This document shows positions 48,401-55,777 of a DNA stretch of 64,000 nucleotides, one piece after another. Under the pieces are notes generated by a model that was not told where the DNA came from, made no database searches, and was given only the letters and a program-made list of their open reading frames with translations. The translations under genes and the position numbers were made by a program. This DNA is from Phlebopus portentosus (taxonomy: Eukaryota > Basidiomycota > Agaricomycetes > Boletales > Boletinellaceae), in contig JAYXKI010000013.1 in NCBI GenBank assembly GCA_037892935.1, positions 186,001 to 250,000 on the forward strand. The letters run 5' to 3'. The stretch's first letter is position 1, and the number at the start of each line of letters is the position of its first letter.

Positions 48401-51387
48401 TTCCAATCCATGAGAACATGGATCGACTTTCAAACATAGCTATGAACGTACCTAAACGACTCCGAATTACCTTCAAAAGAGCAGAACAGCAAGATAATTT
48501 GTCTAATATTCAGGAGGGCGGAATGCAAAGACCACGAATTAAAAAAGTGACTTTGAGAATCCGAAACCGCGACACACCTAGCAACAACGGTCTCGATGAT
48601 CGACAAAACGATCTGCGTGAGAAAGACGCGACTCAGCAAAAAGATCGACTCACTGATCTATCCTCTGAGCCAATCACTGGAAATAGCAAGACGATCCAAG
48701 ATCGTCCTCACGCGCCAATCCCATCTGAACCTTCGCAAGTCGCGACTTCCGAATCAACGCATACAGGCAAGGAAATGGACACCATTGATCCACAATTTCC
48801 TACAATACAGTCAGATATTCAAAATTTACAACAATCAATACAACCAACGCTCACCGATGTGATTGCACAAGCACAACCGCAAATCCAGTTTCCTAACTGT
48901 TTGAAAAATCGATTTCACGAAGATCAGTTTTTCAAACTGATCATGGAGAATCCTGCCCACTACAAAAATTTTCACGTCGAAAATGGATTGATATTTCGAC
49001 GGGAGGGCGAGAGGTATCTGCTATGTATACCCAAAATTCTGATTAACAACAGGAGTGCACGAGAAATTGTAATTGAGCACGCACATTCAATTCTAGCACA
49101 CTTGGGAGCACGGAAAACATTGCAATATCTGAGAGACCAAGTCTGGTGGAAAGAAATGGTATCAGATATTAGCTCATATTGTGATTCATGTCATACCTGT
49201 AAGATTTCGAAGCCGAATCACCAAAGACCATATGGATTGTTGAATCCATTGAATGCACCAACGCGACCCTGGCAAACTATTGGTATGGATTTTGTAGGAC
49301 CGTTTCCCGAATCCAAGAATCGACTTAGTTCGTTTGATATGATATGCACGATTGTATGTTTACTCACCGGAATGGTTCATTTGCTACCTTGTAAGCAAAC
49401 GTACAGAGCCAAAGAGTTTGCTGAGTTAACATTCGAAAATGTATACAAATTGCATGGCTTACCTGAATCGATTGTGAGCGATCGAGGATCACTATTCACA
49501 AGCACGCTGTGGAAACACTTGAATAAATTGCTTAATGTCAAATTGAGGCTATCAAGTGCTTACCATCCACAAACCGATGGAGCTACAGAGCGAATGAATA
49601 AAACGATTGCTCAAATGCTGAGACAATGTGTTTCACCGAACCAGAAAGATTGGGTGATGAAATTACCTATGATTGAGTTTGCAGTCAATTCTGCAAGATC
49701 AGAAACAACTGGTTACGCACCTTTCTTCCTGAACTATGGAAGAATGCCTCGTTCCATGATATGGAATGATCCGAGCCAAGACGAGTACCCGGGGGTAAGA
49801 ACTTTTGCATTGAAGCTGAAAGAAGCAATCATGTCAGCACACGACTCCATCTTACAAGCTAGGGTAAAACAAACGAGGCAAGCTAATAGACATCGGCGGA
49901 TGTCACCATTCGAAATCGGAGATTTGGTATATCTGTCAACAAAGAACATGAACTTACCAAAGCAACGTGCACGAAAATTAGTACCTAAGTTCATAGGGCC
50001 CTACAAGATACTTAGGGTCGCTGGAAACGATTCATATGAGATCGACTTACCTAGAAGTTTGAAAAATCGAGGCATACACCCCATTTTCCATGCATCTTTG
50101 TTAAGAATACATATGCCGAACGATGATAGATTGTTTCCTGGAAGGGATATCAGCCAAGTAACTAATTTGGAGGACGGTACTAACGAATGGGTTGTCGAAT
50201 CGATAGATACCCATTATGGGAAAGGTACGGATTCATTGTTCAAGGTCGTATGGAAAGCCGGAGACCACACATGGCTTCCATACGAGAAAGTAAAGCATCT
50301 CGAGGCACTTAATACGTACCTCGAGGTCCTGGGTGTCGATTCTATAGAGAACCTGCCTATGGGGAATGATGAGCCGGATACAGATGATCCACAGATAACT
50401 GTACATACCGTTTGGGTAGAGCACGAGGCAATTTTAGCCTCTCTGCATGTAAACAACGTGTACCAACTAAAGGACTCACATAAGAAGCACTGGAAGAAGT
50501 TCAGAAGAATATCCAAAACGCTTACTATGAATTCTGACAGCCTCCCAGTCAACTTCTTTGCCCCGAACTCGAATGTTCCGAATGCACCTCCCGAAAGATT
50601 CACTGAGCCGGATACTGGCCCAATCACCCAGTCCTGGGCCACGTTTGACACGGCCACGTCCACGTCGTATGTATTCCTAGCCGCCGAATTGAGGAAGGTC
50701 TTCGAATTCCATCGATACATCGAGACGAACTCGATCCCGCCTGGTGTTAATCAACCAGAGCGTTATTTGATTATACGCAGGTTGTATAATGGACACGTAC
50801 CGGATTTCTATGCGTTGGCAGCCTTGCCCCCGTTTGCAGACCCGAGGCACCTCGCTGAAGCGATCCAGAACCATTTCGACTATTCGAGACGCAAGAATCT
50901 TGCCTCGAATCAAGGTATACAGTTGATACTCTACTCCAGAACAAGTTTAGTTTTGTCACTGAATAACTCGCCGACAGGTTCGAAAGTCCGTGAGGCTCGT
51001 TTCCGAGAAGGTAGTGCCCCGTATAGTCGTCGAAACCGGGCAGCCCAGCGTAAACTCACCCCGGGAATCGAAAAGCGGCCCGACGAACCAAAAGTGGGGG
51101 ATGATACCACACTTTCGTTGATTCGTCCTGCCGTTCTTCCCAACCTCGCGAGCTCGTCCAAGTTTGATGGGCCGAGTCAACCCTCCGTACGAGTCCCGAA
51201 CACACTCACCCACTCGCAGTCCGCAGCACAGGTTGTTGATACTACGCCAAGTACTTCGATGACCTTCATGACCTCGAAGTCCGCCAATTTGCCAACGACC
51301 GGCACGTCGTTTTCCAATGTCCCTGCGCGTAGTTCTACTCCGATACCAGAAGGGCCTCTCTTTGGTGACGACGACATGAAGGATTGA
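42430..51387 (+). CDS. gypsy Gag-Pol polyprotein, single frame, 2,985 aa
   Basis: One frame without frameshift or internal stop. Residues 1-665 are charged and Ser/Arg/Lys-rich. A Gag capsid-like region lies at about 666-845 and a CCHC zinc knuckle (CFICEQVGHMAKDC) at 961-974. The protease motif LVDSGS has its aspartate at residue 1352. Reverse transcriptase has YLDD at 1671-1674, and RNase H has aspartates at about 1825 and 1892. The integrase has an HHCC zinc-binding part (cysteines 2251 and 2254) and catalytic D2287, D2351 and E2387 with the canonical 35-residue spacing. A chromodomain-like stretch (EWVVESIDTHYG...VVWKAGDHTWLPYEKV) is at about 2586-2632. A further ~350 residues follow. Gypsy polyproteins are usually 1,300-1,800 residues, so both ends are unusually long. 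The first ATG in the frame is at 42430. Confidence 0.95.
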   Translation: MDPPKNIITLRNKEGRVREVNRDIPIVKRQYRGRRLSVGVVEEQLSPNSIRTEQTKRKESEEDTLTGGDAHRDTAAVVPPAKGRIGDAAQIFRERVERPREEPRANPANVTKEVQGTHRIDVDDNPSISNWKPAGYYPSTGPATVITSEPVKSERNLGTRTRTGEQTPMSQYSTVPSNVLSHTTADNEGFIPVSRNRRNSEGKRTSKELSTQELESAAQKVQRMFTDMRLEFGLDESNRFVVAPRGESNIPLKEAVKKLNEELNNPPREGSRKSDKVEEENEDDQFSVFSTQTDSKSKAERKADRRAQKEEKRFQRRAEEIREWASASAVGLPISSGSLRVSGYDQESMSQDTKTPAKFKGKLPDPDNYGNVGLAFTSISDIDQQMEYLQAIKFRRMQEQEEERMRAKEARTQTFRSGYAGPSTWDASSPDQLIEKEKKEKQRTHRRYKSKSRSPSKEHNREFDRKKEKNIKRDPSEHGDRHEYSTRQFHRGPPGSPDHSSDESSDDKRRGKAPKDSDTGNESKLSDELSDSELDGPRQSVRKIAILAGRHKSRVQETKKAKNREKRDKRHEKEKKERHTGRFASIKPSENLGHQSFLKQAIRRSSRKPTSPSSSNPSSSSSSSSDDSDYSSDDTLMEPSSINSSDSEHTKSKKKRAKRRWKKNMLLLKIQSQGVKAIPPTPYDGEANLTKFNKFVVETNLYMRQTGLERLPRQQVGVLPSFLKGKAMEFYRQKVGIEDQKWTLSKFYTELMNYCFPTNYSEDLRRQFQRMRQGRKDIQKYLYEMEVMAENLGDISTRELIRRVWEGLHPEYQRQLRLDNLSPDTVSYEDLHDRLDSIERANEAIGVKWHEGIYTKNYSQQNLRSERPEERKHSPNVKGKQPWKNRRRFEESERSRAKPSHRNVSANSTNIRPNNAKNKDRDERNKKKGAPKKDRRPKTENPYVKKWSKEKLDEMRAKNQCFICEQVGHMAKDCPTKSTVKMETTLPSTSNAVTVNYAALDKLRSMNRDEQYLDLEVVTQGASSSAGQHTINASMIYVDETEYDEPDDELESDPMSYELIRDMFRLSRTDLLNTNHFVTYQSNASERELNVKPLKHHTGKFTKPRMIRCNGKKPWEYKDAFSYGAIECLKNGIPYPFDRKCVKKWKHQYGISKRFQVTRVNDEYFCVEDWWDRDEFMLPVELAYMPEFDIRTWYALGREARYSPDVVNTNGVREEIEDIFNPRLFDHLDEPGIEQYFEPRLFDLDVPWNNQQVINLLRGYSEQECEFLVYCALAYLVHGILERANENTVTKIKYEYIVRSYSVNAVQTKKNVHSVPMLERTSAYAKDFKRSIPSPIVVIVHLEGQPARALVDSGSLADFVSSKFADQIGLRRIPLAKPLAVQLAAQGSRTKVNYCALAELKFGSVKCKRHFDIMNLDNYDIILGTPFLYQHKVSIGFNQPRIWIESSDPLPLEGEQITNLSSMVIDTYERELEKCRLEIKEYARDLFKDASQTSLPPLRAINHSIPLIDETKKYKFRRSTCPDPLREQWKEKRKDYIQSGRWKVVTGSNAMPMLLLQKPRKNKDEPIRLRTVVDLRDRNANTRKLSSPLPDIESVLRRVASKKYRSLIDGKDAYEQIRVVPEHVSRTIFNTPDGTMVSQVMQLGDCNSGATYQALMNHIFQPYLGDWMDIYLDDLVIYSDTVEDHIRHLKIVIDILRKEQFYLSEHKMQLFQSELRILGHIVDDNGIRMDPHKIDSIQKWKVPSSKDSLKRFLGAVGYLAPNIPQLRIPMGVLTNISGETARFRWSFTEQRAFDQIVKLVHDFQNHHRVVLQYGKNAPPINVTTDASHTGIGGIISQGEDWQNAKVAAFYSAKLNSAQQNYPVHDKELLAGVETMLRHKNLLQGAHFRWFTDHKPLQHLFEQPNLSGRQARWIEKLSDFDFEVIYVAGTENILADALSRIYAEDLPGTVRTRPEYTNQIDEDDIPILSRLENKGASPILVNPTHILHMYSIPIHENMDRLSNIAMNVPKRLRITFKRAEQQDNLSNIQEGGMQRPRIKKVTLRIRNRDTPSNNGLDDRQNDLREKDATQQKDRLTDLSSEPITGNSKTIQDRPHAPIPSEPSQVATSESTHTGKEMDTIDPQFPTIQSDIQNLQQSIQPTLTDVIAQAQPQIQFPNCLKNRFHEDQFFKLIMENPAHYKNFHVENGLIFRREGERYLLCIPKILINNRSAREIVIEHAHSILAHLGARKTLQYLRDQVWWKEMVSDISSYCDSCHTCKISKPNHQRPYGLLNPLNAPTRPWQTIGMDFVGPFPESKNRLSSFDMICTIVCLLTGMVHLLPCKQTYRAKEFAELTFENVYKLHGLPESIVSDRGSLFTSTLWKHLNKLLNVKLRLSSAYHPQTDGATERMNKTIAQMLRQCVSPNQKDWVMKLPMIEFAVNSARSETTGYAPFFLNYGRMPRSMIWNDPSQDEYPGVRTFALKLKEAIMSAHDSILQARVKQTRQANRHRRMSPFEIGDLVYLSTKNMNLPKQRARKLVPKFIGPYKILRVAGNDSYEIDLPRSLKNRGIHPIFHASLLRIHMPNDDRLFPGRDISQVTNLEDGTNEWVVESIDTHYGKGTDSLFKVVWKAGDHTWLPYEKVKHLEALNTYLEVLGVDSIENLPMGNDEPDTDDPQITVHTVWVEHEAILASLHVNNVYQLKDSHKKHWKKFRRISKTLTMNSDSLPVNFFAPNSNVPNAPPERFTEPDTGPITQSWATFDTATSTSYVFLAAELRKVFEFHRYIETNSIPPGVNQPERYLIIRRLYNGHVPDFYALAALPPFADPRHLAEAIQNHFDYSRRKNLASNQGIQLILYSRTSLVLSLNNSPTGSKVREARFREGSAPYSRRNRAAQRKLTPGIEKRPDEPKVGDDTTLSLIRPAVLPNLASSSKFDGPSQPSVRVPNTLTHSQSAAQVVDTTPSTSMTFMTSKSANLPTTGTSFSNVPARSSTPIPEGPLFGDDDMKD

Positions 51388-51630
51388 GGACAAGTAACGT
51401 TAATAGTACATTGCTGCGCGAGATGTGATATGTGTGCTACTCTCCTCTATGCTGCTTATGTAAACTCTTTTTACGGAAATGATCGGCGAAGTCGATCGTT
51501 TACCCGATCGACTTGTCTTAGATATGTTTTATGCCGTCCTTATGAATTCACACTTGGAATATAAATTCTATACATAGATTATGTTTATTCCATTATGCTA
51601 CTTTACTATAAGAACTTGTAGACAAGTTCT

Positions 51631-51638
51631 GGAGGGCG
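51631..51638 (+). promoter_or_regulatory. probable polypurine tract
   Basis: GGAGGGCG lies two bases upstream of the 3' LTR, where plus-strand DNA synthesis is primed. It is short and imperfect. Confidence 0.45.
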
Positions 51639-51640
51639 TA

Positions 51641-51951
51641 TGTGACGAAGTAACCGTCACCATGCTTTCCTCCATAGGGTTCCGCAGCGTAACGCAGACG
51701 TTACGCGCGGAACCATATGACTAAGTATCTTACCAATAGCTTATGTGAGCGCGACCCTATGCATTTAGTTAGCTTTAGTTTTCACGTTTCCCCCATGTGT
51801 AGTTTAGTTTATATAGCTGGTAGATAGCAAATGTAAGAGGGATTCTTCCCTCTCGACTATCACTCTAATACTACGGTTAATCCAGTCAGTAACGGTGTGA
51901 TCTGAGTGCCAGAGGAATCTCTCGTGTGACCGAATCTTACCATTCGTCACA
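51641..51951 (+). repeat. 3' LTR, 311 bp
   Basis: Reads as identical to the 5' LTR at 41925-42235 in length and sequence, and is followed directly by AATAC at 51952-51956. Confidence 0.95.
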
Positions 51952-51956
51952 AATAC

Positions 51957-52303
51957 AAAGCACACGACGAAGCGCAAGGCGGGTACCGAGTTCATTGCCT
52001 TATTTGGTATCTATGATCGACAATCGCCTCCTACCCAAACTAAGGAGATCCTCGCCACAAAAGTTCAGAGCAGAGATCCTCTCCAAGCTTCAAATAAATG
52101 CAAGGAACTTGCTACGGGCATCTCAGCATTGAAATAAGTTTACACGAGCCATCATATCAATGCGGAAACGGAGAAACGAAATGTTTATAAGAATGCAAAG
52201 CACAATATTTAGTCTACGTAGCGTAGGTTCGTGTGGCTTAGACATGGTGCCGTGGCCAGAGGAACAACGAGGCCTATAAAAATGCGCTAAAGTCGGGCAG
52301 AAC
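51957..52303. other. remaining half of the split intergenic region
   Basis: About 350 bp between the retrotransposon and the plus-strand hypothetical gene. Before insertion it was contiguous with 41858-41924 and formed the shared upstream region of two divergent genes. Confidence 0.6.
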
Positions 52304-53344
52304 ATGTCGGTATCAGCCTCCTCCCATCATCTCTGCCGTACTCCCTTGCTTCTTCCCGCCATGCACACCCAGCACAGATCAAATACGAGTACTTCGGAAT
52401 CAGAGGACGAACATAGGTATCCCCCGGGTCGCGCTGCTCAAACGCCCAGTTACAAACCCAAGTCGAGATTCAGATTCAGGATTAGGAAGCTCTTTGTCGC
52501 TCATCGTCGCAGGCGCACGATACAGACTTCCGAGACCCAGTCGCACGAAACTTGCGAGTTTAGTTCTACAGCACCGAGCATGACGACCTCCCGTTCTTTG
52601 TCCAGCTCTCCAGTACGTTCACTTAGGCGTTTCAAGCCACGCTTCAGAAGACCGGCTCCGCCCGTAATCGTCCCTTCCTGGCGCTACAAAGCCGAGCCCC
52701 AGACCTTCACTGTGCGCGTCGAGACGGAGTTTACTGTTACATGTACGGTCATTCAGCCTAAGTCGCGTTTCCGTTTCGGTTGGCCAGGATTCTGCATGCC
52801 GAGGCACCGTTCCCAAGCTGGAAATGGAGATCGAAAGACACAAAATCAGAAGAAGAAGAGAAGGCGGTCCCGTTGGGGCGTTGCGATTGAGCGGGATGTT
52901 TGCGACGACGCAGCGGAGATCATCGAGCCACGACAACAAGAACTAGAATCCAAGCCCCACCCTCGTACTCGCACAAACGTACAGACAATTCATGAGAAGC
53001 GCGCCAGAGCTATTCGGCGCAGCTCTGGCTGGGCAGGCGTCTTCTCTGCTTCCGAGTCCAATCAAAGTACGAGCGCAAGCGGGAGCGCGCGTTCCAGCCA
53101 CGACCAAGAACAAGCCGGCTTTACGATAGACCGCACAAGCAGGATGCTTGTCGTTCCAGGCGTTGACGTCGGTATCGCACGCGTTGTTAAGCATGAAGTC
53201 GAGAAGATCGGGCCAACGGTTCGGCTTGTCCGTCCTGCCCCTGCATCCCAGCAGCGCGAATTGCATGAGGACAGTGATGGTGAAATCCGAGGACATTATA
53301 CCTTTACCTCGGATAGCGACGACTCGTGGTTGGAACTTGAATAA
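52304..53344 (+). CDS. basic hypothetical protein, up to 346 aa
   Basis: A single open exon. Repeated basic patches are visible (KSRFRFRIRKLFVAHRRRRT, RRFKPRFRRPAPP, KKKRRRSRWG), with an aromatic/threonine strand (FTVRVETEFTVTCTV) and an acidic end (SDSDDSWLELE). The middle KSRFRF motif occurs twice. No domain recognised. A second ATG 19 codons downstream (MHTQHRSNTS) is an alternative start. Before the retroelement arrived it was divergent from the LYR gene. Confidence 0.55.
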   Translation: MSVSASSHHLCRTPLLLPAMHTQHRSNTSTSESEDEHRYPPGRAAQTPSYKPKSRFRFRIRKLFVAHRRRRTIQTSETQSHETCEFSSTAPSMTTSRSLSSSPVRSLRRFKPRFRRPAPPVIVPSWRYKAEPQTFTVRVETEFTVTCTVIQPKSRFRFGWPGFCMPRHRSQAGNGDRKTQNQKKKRRRSRWGVAIERDVCDDAAEIIEPRQQELESKPHPRTRTNVQTIHEKRARAIRRSSGWAGVFSASESNQSTSASGSARSSHDQEQAGFTIDRTSRMLVVPGVDVGIARVVKHEVEKIGPTVRLVRPAPASQQRELHEDSDGEIRGHYTFTSDSDDSWLELE

Positions 53345-53564
53345 ATGACGCCAAAGAACGAATCCACCCTTTCCCTATTCGAAACATCTATATTCATTTA
53401 ATCCCATCTCCTTCGCCGGAAAAAGTATCGAATTTCATCCCGCGTCGGATACTTAATGAACACTTCGTTGTTTATATTTCATTACACCTTTATATACACC
53501 GAAAAACTGTGAAAGCTTAAGTTAGTAAAGTAAAGAATTAAACACGTACAATCGCGACTCAGGA
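53345..53564. other. intergenic between convergent genes
   Basis: Short 3'-to-3' spacer. No gene seen. Confidence 0.5.
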
Positions 53565-54957
53565 TCATCCTTGCTGCAGAAGCATCACGCCAACTCCCAG
53601 CCCTCCCAGGTATAATGTGATATGAGCTTGTACTATGCGGTCAACGAGTTCGCTATCAGTCGCATTGCCTTCTAGCTTCGCCATACCCATTTTCGCCCTC
53701 TAGACATGGAAGTTCAGTAAGGTGCGAAAGAAGTTTCCGGTTGATAGCTCACCAAGGCAAAAGACGTTCCATGATAGACCTGGTTGAAGAAGTCCTTGAA
53801 AGAAGGATTCGTCTTGGAGACGCCTGCGGCACCCATCAATCGTACAACAGCTTTCTTTATAAACTAGTCAAATGTAAGACCTTTGGCACGAGAAAAAGGT
53901 TAATTGAGATGTACCATTTTATTTTGCGCTTCGTGATCTTGAGTTCTACTACTAGTAAGACCATCAACCTCCATCCGCGCATCGAATACGTCCACTTCAG
54001 ATGTTGCACGAGCCTTTCCAGGCGGTAAAGGCGGGATCTTGAATGACCCTTGACTCCGACTTGTAGCAAGACTCGTAGACGGGGCTTCCTTCTTCAACTT
54101 CTTATTTGGACCTTCAACACTTTTAAGCTTGACGCTTGCCGTGCGTTTCATTCCTAGCCCTATTCGTGCGATACCAGCATATCCAGCTGGTGGTTTGCGT
54201 GGTATTGGATCGTCCGGACGTGGAGGTCGAGCTTGCTGCGTCTTCTCGTTCAGAGGTTGTCCGGCCTGTGTAGGTTTGGGTGGCGGAGGCATTATACGTG
54301 CGACGCAGAGTTGCATGATCGATGACGACAAATGCGGTCGTCCAAACACGACGATATCATTATTCGCGTTTGATGTACTATTTGACGCGTCTCCGAGACC
54401 AATACGGATGCCAGAGTCAGTGTAACCCTTGGATGGTGATACGGGTGTCACACAGAGTGTGTACTCGAACAACTGACGCGTCAGGATGGAACGTGGATGA
54501 ACGTGGCTTCACAACGAAAACGCGTTGGTCAGTCTTTACGGTCCTAAATCAACGAGCTTGAATCGGAACTCACAGATTAACGCGTTCACTAAAGTCACAA
54601 TGAATATTCTCCATTTTGATGAACCCTCGAAAACTCAGGCTCGGCCGCCCGCGCAAGCTCTCCAGTGCCAATGTAAGGGGAGATTCGAGAAGCGCCCGAC
54701 TAGCATGGGGATCGTCAGCAGGCAACGTGATGGTGAATGTCAATCCGTCCAGAAGAAGATGCGAGTCTGGAAGAGAGAGCGCCGCGATAGAGAAGTCTTG
54801 GCTGAGTCGCACTGTTTGAACGATGCGAAGGTGAAGATGATGAGCATGTCGGTGGTGGTTGAGTCGTGTCTTTCGCAGGACTGGAGCTGTTGAGAGTGAG
54901 AGAGGCAAGTTGAGCGGTTGTTGTGGTTGACACAGTCGCGGTCATGGTCGAGAACAC
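53565..54957 (-). CDS. protein with SLD7-like C-terminus, N-terminal frame problem
   Basis: Exons 54574-54957, 53915-54506, 53753-53863 and 53565-53699. The last two read KKAVVRLMGAAGVSKTNPSF, KDFFNQVYHGTSFALRAKMG and then a helix to LLQQG. The phrase F...Y.G..FALR is what I associate with the C-terminal domain of SLD7, the Sld3 partner in DNA-replication initiation. The middle holds a lysine-rich KRTASVKLKSVEGPNKKLKK patch and a proline-rich stretch. Within exon 1 the ATG frame (MFSTMTATVSTTTTAQ) is one base out of register with the clearly coding RLSQDFSIAALSLPDSHLLL part, so there is an indel near 54800-54900 or an unrecognised start. Confidence 0.5.
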
Positions 54958-55035
54958 TTCAACGCGACCTGCTTTACAAAAAGAGTAAGAAGTCTCTTAC
55001 AAATATATAAATATTTTATAGAAAAGATATCTATA

Positions 55036-55129
55036 TCCCGCTTAGCTCAGTGGTAGAGCGCATCACTAGTAACGTGTGTGTGTAATGCTTTCTATGATGA
55101 GGTCAGTCGTTCAAGTCGGCTAGTGGGAA
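55036..55129 (+). tRNA. tRNA-Thr(AGT) with intron
   Basis: The acceptor stem TCCCGCT pairs with AGTGGGA. The D arm is GCTC...GAGC. Anticodon stem CATCA pairs with TGATG around loop CTAGTAA, giving anticodon AGT. The T arm is AGTCG TTCAAGT CGGCT with one G-U pair, and the discriminator base is A. The anticodon arm closes only if about 22 nt (55072-55093, containing a GTGTGTGT run) are removed after position 37, the standard nuclear tRNA intron site. The U1-A72 start is unusual for tRNA-Thr. Confidence 0.75.
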
Positions 55130-55777
55130 TCAAGGGTGAAATGTCTATTTTTCCCAACCAATAACATATCTATCCTCTATCCGACTTCTATTTATTGCAG
55201 CTGTTTGTGTTGGTAACAGCACTCTGGATTTTTTTTGAATGAAGAGAACTTCGCCGTTACACTCCACATCTGGCATGCCTTTCACCTGTCCTCTGGTACT
55301 ACCAATTTTGTCGAGCTCAATTTTCAGCCAAATTGCTCAGAACAAGCTTGTAAATTAATCATTGACTTTCTGCTGCCTGTCAAAAATTGAAATAAAAGAT
55401 TTGATTTGTGGAATAAAATTCTAATCTTGAGGTAGTAGCGGGTAGGAAGGCACCCAAGGAGATCTGCATTAGATATTGTCATTAAGAAAAATTGTGCTTT
55501 TCTCTTTCTATGAGTAACACGTGTAATCCAAGTTTCAGTGAAGAAGAGCCATAACTGATGATTTTGTGACGCTATTGTCCCTCAAATCTTTCACTGAGTC
55601 CAGTCATCATGTGTTATAATTTGTCTTTACCTCACTCAAAAGACACCTGGGAGTGCCATTACTAACGCAATTACCTGTAAAATATATAGTTATGGATATC
55701 CAAAACAAGAACAAAGGGTCGGATATGACTATCGAATAAACAAAACTGAAGCTTTCATTCAAACCATCCAGTGCGTC
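55130..55777. other. intergenic, no gene seen
   Basis: AT-rich sequence downstream of the tRNA and of the sugar-kinase gene. No open frame of interest. Confidence 0.5.

Larger units (their letters stand above)
41925..51951 (+). mobile_element. complete Ty3/gypsy LTR retrotransposon, 10,027 bp
   Basis: Two 311-bp LTRs that read as identical by eye, TG...CA ends, a 5-bp target duplication and a single intact polyprotein frame. Domain order protease, reverse transcriptase, RNase H, integrase, chromodomain places it in the Ty3/gypsy chromovirus group. The lack of LTR divergence implies very recent insertion and probable competence. Confidence 0.97.
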
